NCBI RefSeq assembly: GCF_030813235.1
Contig: NZ_JAUSUB010000004.1
Coordinates: forward strand, 1-64,000
DNA from: Cytobacillus purgationiresistens
Lineage (GTDB): Bacteria; Bacillota; Bacilli; Bacillales; Cytobacillaceae
DNA length: 64,000 nucleotides
Direction: 5' to 3'
In this document: one piece after another, positions 54,970 to 64,000 of the stretch
Numbering within the stretch: the first letter of the stretch is position 1
Layout of the letters: every line of letters begins with the position of its first letter
Notes under the pieces: generated by a model
Databases searched by the model: none
Told to the model about the DNA's origin: nothing
The model's input: the letters and a program-made list of their open reading frames with translations, nothing else
Position numbers and translations under genes: made by a program

Positions 54970-55218
54970 AACGTCTAAGGCAATGACTAAGAATAGTAGA
55001 TGAACGAAGGCGAAAGAGAGTGAAGCTCACCGGCTGAAAGGCTTCACAGTCCACTTGTCCATTGAACCTACCTTATGAGCTGTTAGGTAAACCTAAACGT
55101 ATATCCGGCGTTAACGGAGTTAAGTTGCCTTCCCTAGCGTTAAAATGGAAGGTAAATGAAGGTGGTACCACGGAAGCAAACCCTTTCGTCCTTTACAGGA
55201 TGAGAGGGTTTTTTTGTA
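54970..55218 (+). ncRNA. T-box riboswitch of proI, apparent proline specifier
   Basis: The T-box sequence GAAGGTGGTACCACGG (55159-55174) is followed by a terminator (AACCCTTTCGTCC against AGGATGAGAGGGTT, then T run, 55179-55217). In stem I the stretch TTGAACCTACC (55062-55072) places the proline codon CCT in the usual specifier position after GAA. It precedes proI, so uncharged tRNA-Pro would induce proline synthesis. Confidence 0.9.
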
Positions 55219-55289
55219 TTTTGTTCTTGTAGCCTCGACAGAATTTGCGAAACTTCACTAACTATCAACATTTTCAAGGGGGAGACACG

Positions 55290-56120
55290 ATGAAAAAAAT
55301 AGCATTCATTGGAGCCGGATCTATGGCGGAGGCTTTAATTTCTGGGATGATTAAAAACAACCTGATAGATGGAGACCATATATGGGTAACAAATAAATGC
55401 AACCATGAAAAACTCAATCAATTACAAGCGCAATATCATGTACAAATCACTTACGACCTACAGTCTTTATTCAAAGAGACAAACATTGTCTTTTTAGCAA
55501 TGAAACCGAAGGATGTCGCTGAGGCTGTTCATAAAATTAAAGCATATTTGAAGAAAGACATGCTGATTATCTCTGTGCTCGCCGGAGTATCCATCAATAG
55601 TATTGAGTCGCTTGCCGAGGAAGAACTGGCAATCGTTCGCGCAATGCCGAATACATCGGCGACAGTCGGAAGGTCGGCAAGCGCTCTTTCTATCAATAAC
55701 CGAGTAACAGCTGAACAAATGAAGCTTGTTCAGCAAATATTTGAAACGGTCGGCCTCGCAACAACTGTAAGAGAAGATCAGCTGGATGCTGTTACAGGGT
55801 TGTCTGGCAGCGGTCCTGCCTATATTTATTATTTGGCTGAAGCGATGGAAAAAAGCGCAGAAGAAATCGGGCTTGAAAAGGGCATGGCTAAGAAGTTTAT
55901 TATCCAGACATTAATCGGGGCGGCAGAGATGCTTGACAAATCTCCTAAAGAATCTGAGCAGCTTAGAAAAGACGTGACAAGTCCAGGCGGCACAACTGAA
56001 GCTGGATTAAAAGTTTTAGACGAACATGCTGTTCAGCAAGCAGTCATTGATTGCATTAAAGAAGCCACAGCCCAATCAAAGAAGCTGGGATTGAATTTCA
56101 ATAAAAGCATGAAAGTATAG
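55290..56120 (+). CDS. proI: Pyrroline-5-carboxylate reductase ProI
   Basis: A 276-residue enzyme making proline from pyrroline-5-carboxylate with NAD(P)H. The Rossmann motif is [18 protein letters not shown] near 3-20, and the family signature is in [18 protein letters not shown] near 165-182. GGGGGAG precedes ATG 55290; a 15-codon longer frame is not supported. Its T-box leader, position between yqjP and namA and length match B. subtilis proI (yqjO) rather than other proC paralogues. Confidence 0.95.
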   Translation: MKKIAFIGAGSMAEALISGMIKNNLIDGDHIWVTNKCNHEKLNQLQAQYHVQITYDLQSLFKETNIVFLAMKPKDVAEAVHKIKAYLKKDMLIISVLAGVSINSIESLAEEELAIVRAMPNTSATVGRSASALSINNRVTAEQMKLVQQIFETVGLATTVREDQLDAVTGLSGSGPAYIYYLAEAMEKSAEEIGLEKGMAKKFIIQTLIGAAEMLDKSPKESEQLRKDVTSPGGTTEAGLKVLDEHAVQQAVIDCIKEATAQSKKLGLNFNKSMKV

Positions 56121-56202
56121 TTCCTGTGAGCTAGTTTCTTTTTCATCAAAACTTGTACTTGTTATACTGTTATTACTACCAAAATTTCTAGGAGGCTATT
56201 TA

Positions 56203-57222
56203 ATGGAAAAGAAGCTATTCTCACCCTATAAAATTAAAGATTTAACCTTAAAGAATAGAATTGTTATGGCACCAATGTGCATGTATTCAAGCTATAAAGA
56301 AGATGGAAAAATAACCAATTGGCATCTTACTCACTATTTGAGCAGAGCGATTGGTCAAGTAGGGCTGATTATTATTGAAGCCACGTCCGTAACTCCTCAA
56401 GGCCGCATTTCACCGAGGGATTTAGGGATATGGAATGATGAGCAAATCGAAGGCTTAAAAGACCTGACTGACCAGTTAAAAGCAAATGGATCTGCTCCAG
56501 GAATCCAGCTTGCACATGCAGGGAGAAAAGCAGTATTAGATGGTGAAATCATTGCTCCCTCTGCCTTTGCATTCGATGAAAACCACAAACAGCCAAAGGA
56601 AATGACATTGCAGGAAATCACCGAAACAATCCAAGCATTTAAGCAAGCCGCTATTCGTGCAAAAAAAGCGGGCTTTGAAGTAATCGAGATTCATGGAGCC
56701 CACGGCTATTTAATTAATGAATTCCTATCACCGCTCACAAATACCCGAACCGATGAATATGGAGGATCTGTAGAGAATCGCTATCGTTTCTTAAAGGAAA
56801 TCATTGATGCCACTTCCTCTGTTTGGGATGGACCATTATTTGTAAGGGTATCGGCAAATGATTATAACGAAGATGGATTAATCGCTAAAGACTATGTGCA
56901 AATCAGTAAATGGATGAAGGAACAAGGCGTTGACTTAATTGATGTAAGCTCAGGCGGTGTTGTCCCGGCAAGAATTCACGCATATCCAGGCTACCAAGTA
57001 AGGTTTGCTGAGGAAATCAAAGGAGGAGCACAAATCCCTACCGGGGCAGTTGGCTTAATTACCACTGGCATTCAAGCAGAGGATATCTTGCAGAATGAAC
57101 GTGCAGACCTCATCTTCATCGCCCGCGAGCTTCTAAGAGATCCCTATTGGCCGAGGACTGCAGCAAAAGAACTTAGAACAGAGATTGCACCACCAAAACA
57201 ATACACTAGAGGCTGGATTTAA
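56203..57222 (+). CDS. namA: NADPH dehydrogenase NamA (YqjM), old yellow enzyme
   Basis: A 339-residue FMN-dependent ene-reductase. Residues known from YqjM are present: Cys26 and Tyr28 in APMCMYSS, the His pair in [17 protein letters not shown] near 164-180, and a C-terminal arginine in YTRGWI reaching the neighbouring subunit. GGAGG precedes the ATG. It follows proI as in B. subtilis and is likely part of the response to electrophilic compounds. Confidence 0.96.
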   Translation: MEKKLFSPYKIKDLTLKNRIVMAPMCMYSSYKEDGKITNWHLTHYLSRAIGQVGLIIIEATSVTPQGRISPRDLGIWNDEQIEGLKDLTDQLKANGSAPGIQLAHAGRKAVLDGEIIAPSAFAFDENHKQPKEMTLQEITETIQAFKQAAIRAKKAGFEVIEIHGAHGYLINEFLSPLTNTRTDEYGGSVENRYRFLKEIIDATSSVWDGPLFVRVSANDYNEDGLIAKDYVQISKWMKEQGVDLIDVSSGGVVPARIHAYPGYQVRFAEEIKGGAQIPTGAVGLITTGIQAEDILQNERADLIFIARELLRDPYWPRTAAKELRTEIAPPKQYTRGWI

Positions 57223-57225
57223 CCC

Positions 57226-57396
57226 AAAAAGTGAAGGCGGCTCGTTCAGGAGCGACAAGCTTAAGACGAGGCTCTTAGAAAGGTGGTCTTTCCTTTCTGA
57301 GGGGCTTGACTTAAGACCTCGAGCTCCTAGCGCAGCTGGACTACTCAAAAAGTGAAGGCGGCTCGTTCAGGAGTGCACGCGTTCAGCTTCACAAAT
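57226..57396. repeat. Structured intergenic repeat, one full and one partial copy
   Basis: AAAAAGTGAAGGCGGCTCGT starts near 57228 and again near 57347. The first copy continues through a CTCTTAGAAAGGTG...CCTTTCTGAG hairpin to AGCTCCTAGCGCAGCTGGAC; the second stops after about 35 bases. The full copy aligns with 38213-38327. It lies between two converging genes. Confidence 0.75.
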
Positions 57397-57430
57397 AAGA
57401 AAGAGGGATGGTCCACCATCCCTCTTTCTT
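57397..57430. terminator. Bidirectional terminator
   Basis: AAGAAAGAGGGATGGT pairs perfectly with ACCATCCCTCTTTCTT between namA and the transporter gene. Confidence 0.9.
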
Positions 57431-58780
57431 CTATTTAAATAATTTAAGCAAACCTGATGAATCTAGAAATACTGCGATAATCACAAGCGGTACAATATAT
57501 CTCATCAAGAAGTACCAAACAGTGAAAACACCGTTTAAGGATTTTGAATCCATAATCAATTCGCTTTTTAAAAGATCTTTTTTCATTTTATATGAAACGA
57601 AGATGGATATGAGTAAAGCACCGAACGGCATTAGGATATTGCTCACAAGGAAATCTGCACTGTCGAAGATTGATTTTCCGAAAATGGTGATATCTGAAAG
57701 TACGCTATAGGATAACGCTGAAGGTACACCTAAAGCAAATATGCCAATTCCGACTATCCAAGAGATAAGGGCTCTGCCATTGCTTTTTCCTTTCGTGACA
57801 GATGCGACAACAATCTCAAGCATCGAGAAAGCAGATGTCAAGGTTGCAAATAAGAACAAAGCAAGGAATAGGAATAAAAATACCTTTCCGAAAATGATTT
57901 GATCAAATACAGCAGGCAATACGATAAATAACAGACCAGGTCCTGCTTCAGGCTGATAACCTAAAGAAAACACGGCAGGAAAAATCGCGAGTCCAGCTAA
58001 AATTGAAATAAATAGGTTCATTATAACCACTGAGATTGCTGGTTGCATGAGACTTTCTTTTTTCGCTAAATATGAGCTGTATGTGACCATTACGGAAATA
58101 CCAACGCTTAGTGAGAAGAAAGATTGTCCGAGTGCATAAAGGACACTTTCAGAAGTTATCTTAGAGAAATCAGGCTGTAAAAAGAACTTAACCCCTTCCA
58201 TTGCATTATCTAAAGTAAGCGACCTGATAATTAAAATAATGAATAAGATGAATAAGGCAGGCATCATAATTTTGCTGACTTTTTCAATGCCTTGCTGAAT
58301 GCCTTTTGCAACAACTGCAATGGTAATAAATAAGAATAACCCCTGTGCAGCAACAGATGCTATTGGACTTGAAACAGATTGATTAAATAAACCTTCGTAT
58401 CCGCTTGTCCCCTCTGCGGTTAATCCCGTAATACCATAGAATAAGTATTGAATCACCCATCCGCCAATGACACTATAAAAAGATAATAGGATAACAGCGG
58501 TAATGACCCCCAAATAACCAATCCAATGCCATTTCGTCTTTGGCGCAATTTCTTTATAAGCGGAAATTGCTTCTTTTCCTGTACTGCGCCCAATAACAAA
58601 CTCAGCGAGCAACAGCGGAAAACCAATAAATAGTGAAAAAAGGAGAAATAAAAAGATGAAAGCTCCCCCACCGCTAGTACCTGTTATATAAGGCAGCTTC
58701 CAAATGGCGCCAAGTCCAATTGCCGAACCAGCTGAAGCCAATATGAAGCCAACCTTTGAAGACCATTGATCGTTTTGCAT
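57431..58780 (-). CDS. Sodium-dependent amino acid transporter (NSS/SNF family)
   Basis: A 449-residue transporter of the neurotransmitter:sodium symporter family (LeuT fold) with about 11-12 helices. The first helix carries [20 protein letters not shown] near 11-30, with the unwound [10 protein letters not shown] region binding sodium and substrate. The start at 58780 has GGAGG, and a 45-codon upstream extension is unsupported. A T-box leader upstream suggests uptake of an amino acid, most likely phenylalanine judging from the specifier. Substrate not proven. Confidence 0.88.
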   Translation of the reverse strand: MQNDQWSSKVGFILASAGSAIGLGAIWKLPYITGTSGGGAFIFLFLLFSLFIGFPLLLAEFVIGRSTGKEAISAYKEIAPKTKWHWIGYLGVITAVILLSFYSVIGGWVIQYLFYGITGLTAEGTSGYEGLFNQSVSSPIASVAAQGLFLFITIAVVAKGIQQGIEKVSKIMMPALFILFIILIIRSLTLDNAMEGVKFFLQPDFSKITSESVLYALGQSFFSLSVGISVMVTYSSYLAKKESLMQPAISVVIMNLFISILAGLAIFPAVFSLGYQPEAGPGLLFIVLPAVFDQIIFGKVFLFLFLALFLFATLTSAFSMLEIVVASVTKGKSNGRALISWIVGIGIFALGVPSALSYSVLSDITIFGKSIFDSADFLVSNILMPFGALLISIFVSYKMKKDLLKSELIMDSKSLNGVFTVWYFLMRYIVPLVIIAVFLDSSGLLKLFK

Positions 58781-58933
58781 AACTGTTCCTCCTTTTTCCC
58801 ATGTAGAATGCTTATTTATCCTGTGATGCATGGAGAAATAAACATTGAAAACGTGCAGCAGCGCACTTGCTTTTCTTGATGGTATTATCCAGCTACATCG
58901 AAGAATTTTGTTCAAATCATTTTTTTAAAATAC

Positions 58934-59175
58934 AAAAAAGCCGTATCATTCAAAAGGGACGTGTGATCACGCGGTACCACCCTTTTTGAAAGCATACGAC
59001 TTTCCACTCAAATTTATAACGGCAAGAAACCGTCTCTACTGCCATATCGGCCGATGTTTACAGTAAAGAAAAAGCTCCAAGATTGAAATTCATCTTATCT
59101 TTGTGTCAGCTCTCACCATATACTGACTCTCTATCCAACAGGGAAATAAGACTTAATAGATTCTCTTCATAGCTT
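58934..59175 (-). ncRNA. T-box riboswitch of the NSS transporter, possible phenylalanine specifier
   Basis: On the minus strand AAGGGTGGTACCGCG (58960-58975) is the T-box core, and GTCGTATGCTTTC with GAATGATACGGC then TTTTTT forms the terminator. In stem I the stretch GATGAATTTCAATC places TTT or TTC after GAA, both phenylalanine codons. The leader ends about 155 bases before the transporter start. Confidence 0.85.
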
Positions 59176-59307
59176 TTTAAATATAATTTTTTTGTATAAA
59201 TGTGATTATAGTATGCCGCTGGATGAGAGTCAATGAAAGTTTTAAAAAAAATAAGAATTCATATTCAATCATTGTAAAAAGACTTAATTGTTTTATGTTC
59301 TTCAAGA

Positions 59308-60231
59308 TTATCTAAAAGGAATATTAATTTCTTTAAAATCCTCAGCAATTTCTGTATTAGAGAAAATCTCCTGCGCTTCTGCAGCAAGCTGCAGCCACTC
59401 TGATCGATCATAGCGTGAACTGATATGAGTGATGCAAAGTTTAATCGCATTGGCTCCCTTAGCTACTTCTGCAGCTTGCAGCGTAGTTGAATGAAAATAT
59501 TCAAAGGCAAGCTGCTCCTCTCCTTGTGAAAATGTAGCCTCATGTATGAGCAGATCCGCATCCTGCGCCAAGTCTAGAGCCGCTTTGCACATTCTCGTAT
59601 CACCCAGGATGGCTACAACTCTTCCCTTTTGATCCGGCCCCACAAATTGAGCAGAATCAAGAATTCTTCCGTCTTCAAGTGTGACAGATTCGCCTGCTTT
59701 AATCTTTTTAAAAACCGGACCCGGCTGAACTCCCTCTGCAATTAATTTCTCAGCCAGCAGAGTTCCTGGAAGGTCCTTTTCAACTACCCGATAGCCATAG
59801 GAAGGTATCCCATGCTCAAGTAGCTTGGTTTCTATAAGGTATTGTTCATCCTCATAAACAAGACCTTCTGTAATCTCGACAATCTTCAGCGGGTATTTTA
59901 AATAAGTTTGACTGACAGCTAAAGAAACCTCGATATACTCTTTTATCCCTTTTGGTCCATAAACCGTTAGTTCTGAGTTGCCACCTTGAAAAGATCGGCT
60001 GGATAAAAAGCCGGGCAAGCCGTATATATGATCACCATGAAGATGTGTAATAAAAACCTTTTCAACTCTTCTCGGTTTAATGCTTGTATGTAAAATTTGG
60101 TGCTGAGTAGCCTCCCCGCAGTCAAATAACCAGATCGCGCCTCTTTCTTCAAGAAGCTTAAATGCGATGCTAGTCACATTTCTTTGCTTTGCAGGTATGC
60201 CTGCCCCCGTACCTAAGAAATAAACATCCAC
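59308..60231 (-). CDS. rnz: Ribonuclease Z
   Basis: A 307-residue tRNA 3' processing endonuclease. The metal motif is [17 protein letters not shown] near 59-75, followed by the exosite region near 150-170, LGDTRMC near 209-215 and the HEATF motif near 230-234. The GTG start has AAAGGAAG nine bases upstream. It trims tRNA precursors lacking encoded CCA. Position next to zwf matches B. subtilis yqjK. Confidence 0.95.
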   Translation of the reverse strand: MDVYFLGTGAGIPAKQRNVTSIAFKLLEERGAIWLFDCGEATQHQILHTSIKPRRVEKVFITHLHGDHIYGLPGFLSSRSFQGGNSELTVYGPKGIKEYIEVSLAVSQTYLKYPLKIVEITEGLVYEDEQYLIETKLLEHGIPSYGYRVVEKDLPGTLLAEKLIAEGVQPGPVFKKIKAGESVTLEDGRILDSAQFVGPDQKGRVVAILGDTRMCKAALDLAQDADLLIHEATFSQGEEQLAFEYFHSTTLQAAEVAKGANAIKLCITHISSRYDRSEWLQLAAEAQEIFSNTEIAEDFKEINIPFR

Positions 60232-60461
60232 TTACACTGACTTCCTTTCTCTTCAATCTCATTGTTACCATCATACTATATTTCCAGTCTCCTGGCCCCA
60301 TCGATCGATAAAACAATATAAAAGCACGTCTAAGGGGTTGCTGTTTTAACTTGAAAAGGATAAAATTTAATACTTGAGTGGGTATATATAATGTATCTGT
60401 GATGAACCTAAAACAGAGCTAGTTTATCATATGAATTTTTTATGAAGAAAGGAATATTCAA

Positions 60462-61955
60462 TTGAACTATACTGAAAAACCAACCGCCTTAATCATGATT
60501 TTTGGAGCAACTGGGGATTTAGCCAAACGCAAACTATTCCCCTCTCTTTATCGACTCTATAAAAGAGGAAAGCTATCTGACCGCTATGCCATCATCGGTG
60601 TAGCTAGAAGAGAACTGACAAATGATGCTTTCCAGAAGAGTGTTAAAACTTCCATTCAAGCAGCTATCAAAGATTGTGATGACCTCGATTCATTTGTTTC
60701 CCATTTTTATTACCATTCTCACGATGTTACAGATTCAAGCTCTTACTTATCATTAAAAACAATGGCTAATGATTTAGATCAACACTATCAGCTTGACGGA
60801 AATAGAATCTTTTATTTAGCGATGGCACCAGAGTTTTTCGGAACCATTGCCGAGCATCTAAAGTCAGACGGATTAACAGAGGTATCAGGCTTCAAGCGCC
60901 TTGTCATTGAAAAACCTTTTGGCCATGATTTAGAATCGGCAAAAGAGCTTAACAATCAGCTTCGCCAAGCATTCTCAGAAGATGAAGTCTATCGTATTGA
61001 TCATTACTTAGGAAAAGAAATGGTCCAAAACATAGAAGTGATTCGTTTTGCTAATGCGATTTTCGAACCATTATGGAATAACCGGTATATCTCTAATATT
61101 CAAATTACATCCAGTGAGGTGTTGGGTGTAGAAGAACGCGGTCGCTACTACGAAACAAGCGGGGCTCTTCGAGATATGGTGCAGAACCATATGCTGCAAA
61201 TGGTTGCACTTCTAGCGATGGAACCGCCTATCCGCCTCAATACGGAAGAAATCCGAGCGGAGAAAGTAAAAGTATTCCGAGCAATGAATATGCTGGAAGG
61301 CGAAGCAGTTAAAGAAAATTTTGTACGGGGTCAATATGGAAGAGGAACAGTGGATGGAGTGGATGTTCCTGCTTATCGAGAGGAGCAAATGGTTAACCCT
61401 GAATCCAATACAGAAACATTTGTTGCTGGGAAACTATCGATTGATACGTTCCGCTGGAAGGGTGTGCCATTTTATATCCGTACTGGGAAAAAAATGGCCG
61501 CTAAATCAACAAAGATTGTCATTCAATTTAAAGACATTCCGATGAACCTCTACTATCAAACAGAAAAAACATTAAACCCGAATTTGCTTGTGATCCATAT
61601 TCAGCCTGAAGAAGGCATCACCCTTTATTTAAACGCACAAAAAGCAGGTGAAAACGTGGAGACAACGCCTGTTAAGCTCAATTTCGCTAACTCAGGTATT
61701 GATGGGAATACACCCGAAGCTTATGAAAGATTATTATATGATTGCATGCGCGGTGATGCAACTAACTTTACTCATTGGGATGAAGTTTCCCTCTCTTGGA
61801 GTTTTGTTGATAAAATCTCTGAGGTATGGGAAAACACAAAAGCAGAGAATTTCCCCAATTACGAAGCTGGTTCAATGGGACCACGCAAAGCAGACGAGCT
61901 GCTAGAAAAAGACGGCTTCTTCTGGTGGCCTGTAGACCATCTAAAGTACAAATAA
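60462..61955 (+). CDS. zwf: Glucose-6-phosphate 1-dehydrogenase
   Basis: A 497-residue enzyme of the oxidative pentose phosphate pathway (glucose 6-phosphate plus NADP to 6-phosphogluconolactone). The cofactor motif is FGATGDLAKRKLFPSLY near 14-30, EKPFGHD near 150-156 and the active site RIDHYLGKEMVQN near 179-191. The TTG start follows AAAGGA. A terminator follows at 61970. No gnd is adjacent, unlike B. subtilis. Confidence 0.97.
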   Translation: MNYTEKPTALIMIFGATGDLAKRKLFPSLYRLYKRGKLSDRYAIIGVARRELTNDAFQKSVKTSIQAAIKDCDDLDSFVSHFYYHSHDVTDSSSYLSLKTMANDLDQHYQLDGNRIFYLAMAPEFFGTIAEHLKSDGLTEVSGFKRLVIEKPFGHDLESAKELNNQLRQAFSEDEVYRIDHYLGKEMVQNIEVIRFANAIFEPLWNNRYISNIQITSSEVLGVEERGRYYETSGALRDMVQNHMLQMVALLAMEPPIRLNTEEIRAEKVKVFRAMNMLEGEAVKENFVRGQYGRGTVDGVDVPAYREEQMVNPESNTETFVAGKLSIDTFRWKGVPFYIRTGKKMAAKSTKIVIQFKDIPMNLYYQTEKTLNPNLLVIHIQPEEGITLYLNAQKAGENVETTPVKLNFANSGIDGNTPEAYERLLYDCMRGDATNFTHWDEVSLSWSFVDKISEVWENTKAENFPNYEAGSMGPRKADELLEKDGFFWWPVDHLKYK

Positions 61956-61969
61956 GATGAAATAAAAGC

Positions 61970-62000
61970 AATGTCCAAATATCATTTGGGCATTCTTTTT
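61970..62000 (+). terminator. Terminator after zwf
   Basis: AATGTCCAAAT pairs with ATTTGGGCATT around three bases, followed by CTTTTTAT. Confidence 0.8.
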
Positions 62001-62026
62001 ATGCGATGTGATGACTTTAATAAAAT

Positions 62027-62065
62027 AAAGAACGAGCAGAAAATACAGCCTTCTGCCCGTTCTTT
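62027..62065 (-). terminator. Terminator overlapping the dinB stop
   Basis: AAAGAACG-GCAGAA pairs with TTCTGC-CGTTCTTT. The stem reaches into the dinB stop codon at 62064, and a T-rich run follows on the minus strand. Confidence 0.75.
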
Positions 62066-63344
62066 ATTCTTTTTCGTTTTCCCGTTTATACATCTGTAGA
62101 AAATCCTTGCTGAAGCTCGTGCTTGTCCCGATATTCTCCTGTTTCTTTTTTGTATCGGACAGTGAAGCGGCATGGTCAATGATGCGTGAACCATACTTCT
62201 CCCTAAGTTGATCCACTGTTTTATAGAGAGGCTCTTTCTTTGCTTCTTTTTCATAATTGAATAGGTTAAGCTGTTTTACTGCATGATCTTGTTCGACCAC
62301 TTCTATTCCCGTGACACCAAGCAGCCTCACAGCATTACCATTCCAATGCTTATGAAAAAGCTGTTTGGCTATCGTAAGGATTTCTTCCTCAGATTGAATT
62401 GGATTATTCAATTTTTTACTTCTAGTGATTGTTTTTCTATCCTTATATCTTATCGTAATCCCTAATCCTGTCGCGAGTACTTTTTTCCTTTTCAAGCGGA
62501 CAGACACTTTCAAAGAGAGGCTTGCCAGCACTTTATTTAACTCCTGCTGATTTACGACATCACGTGGCAGCGTGGTTGAGTTTCCAACACTTTTGAATTC
62601 TGCTGCCGACTCGGGATCAACCTGTCTATTGTCTACACCATTTGCCTTTTCCTTTAAACGCAGCCCATTGATACCGAGCACAGCTTTTAATTTTATATCG
62701 TTGGCTTTTGCTAATTCTCCGATCGTTTGAACATCCATGTTCCGCAGCTTTTCACCTGTTTTCTTACCAACACCGTGCATTTCTTCAACATTTAAAGGCC
62801 ATAAAACTTTTGGTACATCACGCTTTCTCAGAACCGTAATGCCCATTGGCTTTTTCATATCTGAAGCCATTTTAGCGAGAAATTTATTTGGAGCTATGCC
62901 AATACTGCACGGTAAATCAAGCTGCTCCTTCACCCTCTTTTGGATGATTTCGGCAATTTCAAGTGGCGAACCATAATCATGGCTATTTGTAATGTCCATA
63001 TACCCTTCATCTATGGAAACTGGCTCAACCAGGTCTGCATAGCCTTGTAGAATCTCAAACATACCGATAGAGGCTGCTCGATACCGGTCAAAATTTGGCG
63101 TCTTTACAATCAGCTGTGGACAGAGCTTTTTTGCTTCCCATAACGGCATCGTCGTTTTCACACCAAAGCTTCTCGCTTCATAGCTGCATGTGACAATGAT
63201 CCCCCTGCGTTCTTCCGGGTTTCCAGCAATCGCAAGCGGCTTTCCCTTCAAGGACGGGTCATAAGCCATCTCAACTGATGCATAAAAACTATTCATATCA
63301 ACATGTAAAATTACTCGGCCGTTTTTAGGATACATTTGCTTCAT
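62064..63344 (-). CDS. dinB: DNA polymerase IV (DinB, PolY1)
   Basis: A 426-residue Y-family translesion polymerase (YqjH in B. subtilis). The palm acidic residues are in LHVDMNSFYASVE near 13-25 and SIDEGYMDIT near 109-118. The fingers are GIIVTCSYEARSFGVKTTMP near 48-67 and the helix-hairpin-helix MHGVGKKTGEKLRNMDV near 187-203. A beta-clamp binding motif QLNLF lies near 366. GGGAAGTG precedes the ATG. No LexA box is evident upstream. Confidence 0.96.
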   Translation of the reverse strand: MKQMYPKNGRVILHVDMNSFYASVEMAYDPSLKGKPLAIAGNPEERRGIIVTCSYEARSFGVKTTMPLWEAKKLCPQLIVKTPNFDRYRAASIGMFEILQGYADLVEPVSIDEGYMDITNSHDYGSPLEIAEIIQKRVKEQLDLPCSIGIAPNKFLAKMASDMKKPMGITVLRKRDVPKVLWPLNVEEMHGVGKKTGEKLRNMDVQTIGELAKANDIKLKAVLGINGLRLKEKANGVDNRQVDPESAAEFKSVGNSTTLPRDVVNQQELNKVLASLSLKVSVRLKRKKVLATGLGITIRYKDRKTITRSKKLNNPIQSEEEILTIAKQLFHKHWNGNAVRLLGVTGIEVVEQDHAVKQLNLFNYEKEAKKEPLYKTVDQLREKYGSRIIDHAASLSDTKKKQENIGTSTSFSKDFLQMYKRENEKE

Positions 63345-63397
63345 TCAAAGCACTTCCCATTTCGTTCTTTTACATATATTGTACCAGAAAAGATGCT

Positions 63398-63889
63398 CTA
63401 TTGCGCTGAAGGTTCCTTCAATTCCACTGCTTCTTTAATGTAATCGTCAATTCTTTCTACTCCCTCCAAGGATTCAATAAAGGAGTTTGGATTGATAACA
63501 GTGATCAGTCTTGAGTGAAGATTAGCTATACCTGACATATACGATAATCCATAATGAGAGAATAGACCTATTTTTTCGATTTTTTCTTCAGCTATTTCAA
63601 TAATCTCTTTCGCATCAGCTACGATTAAGCCAAACTCAAAGCTCTTTCCCCTTAAAACCAATATACGAACGGTCTCATCTATCAGTAATGCTCCTTGATA
63701 AAAAGTGTTCTCGATGTCAATCACCGGAATGAGGTGACCTCTGGATTTAACAACCCCTATTACATAGCTTGGCAGCTGAGGAATCCTATTGATTTCTTCC
63801 ACTTTTTCAATAGATATTACATGGCTGATTGGAATTGCATATTCCTCTGTTCTCACTTGAAAAACAACAAACTTTCTCTCTTCATTCAA
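63398..63889 (-). CDS. CheW-domain protein
   Basis: A 163-residue single CheW domain (residues about 4-140: KFVVFQVRTEEYAIPISHVISIEK, then GVVKSRGHLIPVIDI and FEFGLIVADAKEIIEI). CheW couples chemoreceptors to CheA. The TTG start at 63889 has GGGGAGGG nine bases upstream; the longer frame would include that site. No other chemotaxis gene is adjacent, so it is either the main CheW displaced or a specialised coupling protein. The last 87 bases of the window beyond it show nothing. Confidence 0.85.
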   Translation of the reverse strand: MNEERKFVVFQVRTEEYAIPISHVISIEKVEEINRIPQLPSYVIGVVKSRGHLIPVIDIENTFYQGALLIDETVRILVLRGKSFEFGLIVADAKEIIEIAEEKIEKIGLFSHYGLSYMSGIANLHSRLITVINPNSFIESLEGVERIDDYIKEAVELKEPSAQ

Positions 63890-64000
63890 AATAAAAAGCC
63901 CTCCCCAACACATCAGTTATAGTAAAATATAACATATATAATCGGAATGAACTAGATTAATATTTAAGTCTTTATACCCATAAAATATGAGGGATATATG

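Noticed and set aside
63345..63397. LexA box upstream of dinB
   Set aside because: Only a CGTTC half-site is visible; the second half is missing.

Overview
The window is a contiguous piece of chromosome from an endospore-forming, low-GC member of the Bacillaceae. The evidence is dense synteny with the Bacillus subtilis fur-sigF-spoVA-lysA-scpAB-dacB-spmAB and yqjH-yqk neighbourhoods, Bacillus-type purine-rich ribosome binding sites, frequent TTG/GTG starts, T-box and TPP riboswitches, and sporulation sigma factor signals. The species cannot be named from this sequence alone.

Left part (1-22.4 kb, mostly minus strand): a nested tandem repeat (1-455), then spmB-spmA-dacB (cortex and core maturation), sodF, ypuI, an unrecognised gene, scpB-scpA (condensin partners), a YjcZ-type micro-protein, ypuF, an isolated ribT, lysA, a shortened spoVA operon (AA-AB-AEA-AF, lacking AC, AD and AEB), dacF-spoIIAA-spoIIAB-sigF (forespore sigma switch), nucleoside salvage pdp-punA-deoB, xerD, yqzK and fur.

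Middle part (22.8-38.7 kb): spoIIM, acetyltransferases, endoQ, nudF, the FtsZ inhibitor mciZ, aldo-keto reductase yqkF and yqkE. Next comes an apparent insertion with a decayed nitrilase gene, scoB-scoA, a thiolase and HMG-CoA lyase (ketone body / leucine catabolism, with a cre-like site). Then yqkD, yqkB, a CDGSH protein, a LysR gene missing its DNA-binding end, and an SOS locus (yolD-like yqjX, Y-family polymerase yqjW, yqzH) with two LexA-box candidates and two kinds of palindromic repeat.

Accessory part (38.9-52.7 kb): a TPP riboswitch controlling tenA-ykoE-ykoD-ykoC; a two-component system whose 1736-residue histidine kinase carries a kinase-like domain lacking both catalytic aspartates, an AAA-type ATPase, helical repeats and GAF; a SinI/SlrA-like antirepressor gene hidden between the kinase and regulator genes; and pdxR divergent from pdxS-pdxT.

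Right part (53-64 kb): yqjQ-yqjP, a T-box (apparent proline specifier) before proI, namA, a second palindromic repeat copy, an NSS-family transporter under a T-box with an apparent phenylalanine specifier, rnz, zwf, dinB (pol IV) and a CheW-domain protein.

Most of the window is conserved chromosomal backbone. The least expected items are the pseudokinase-like sensor kinase with its SinI-like neighbour, the shortened spoVA operon, and the repeat families.
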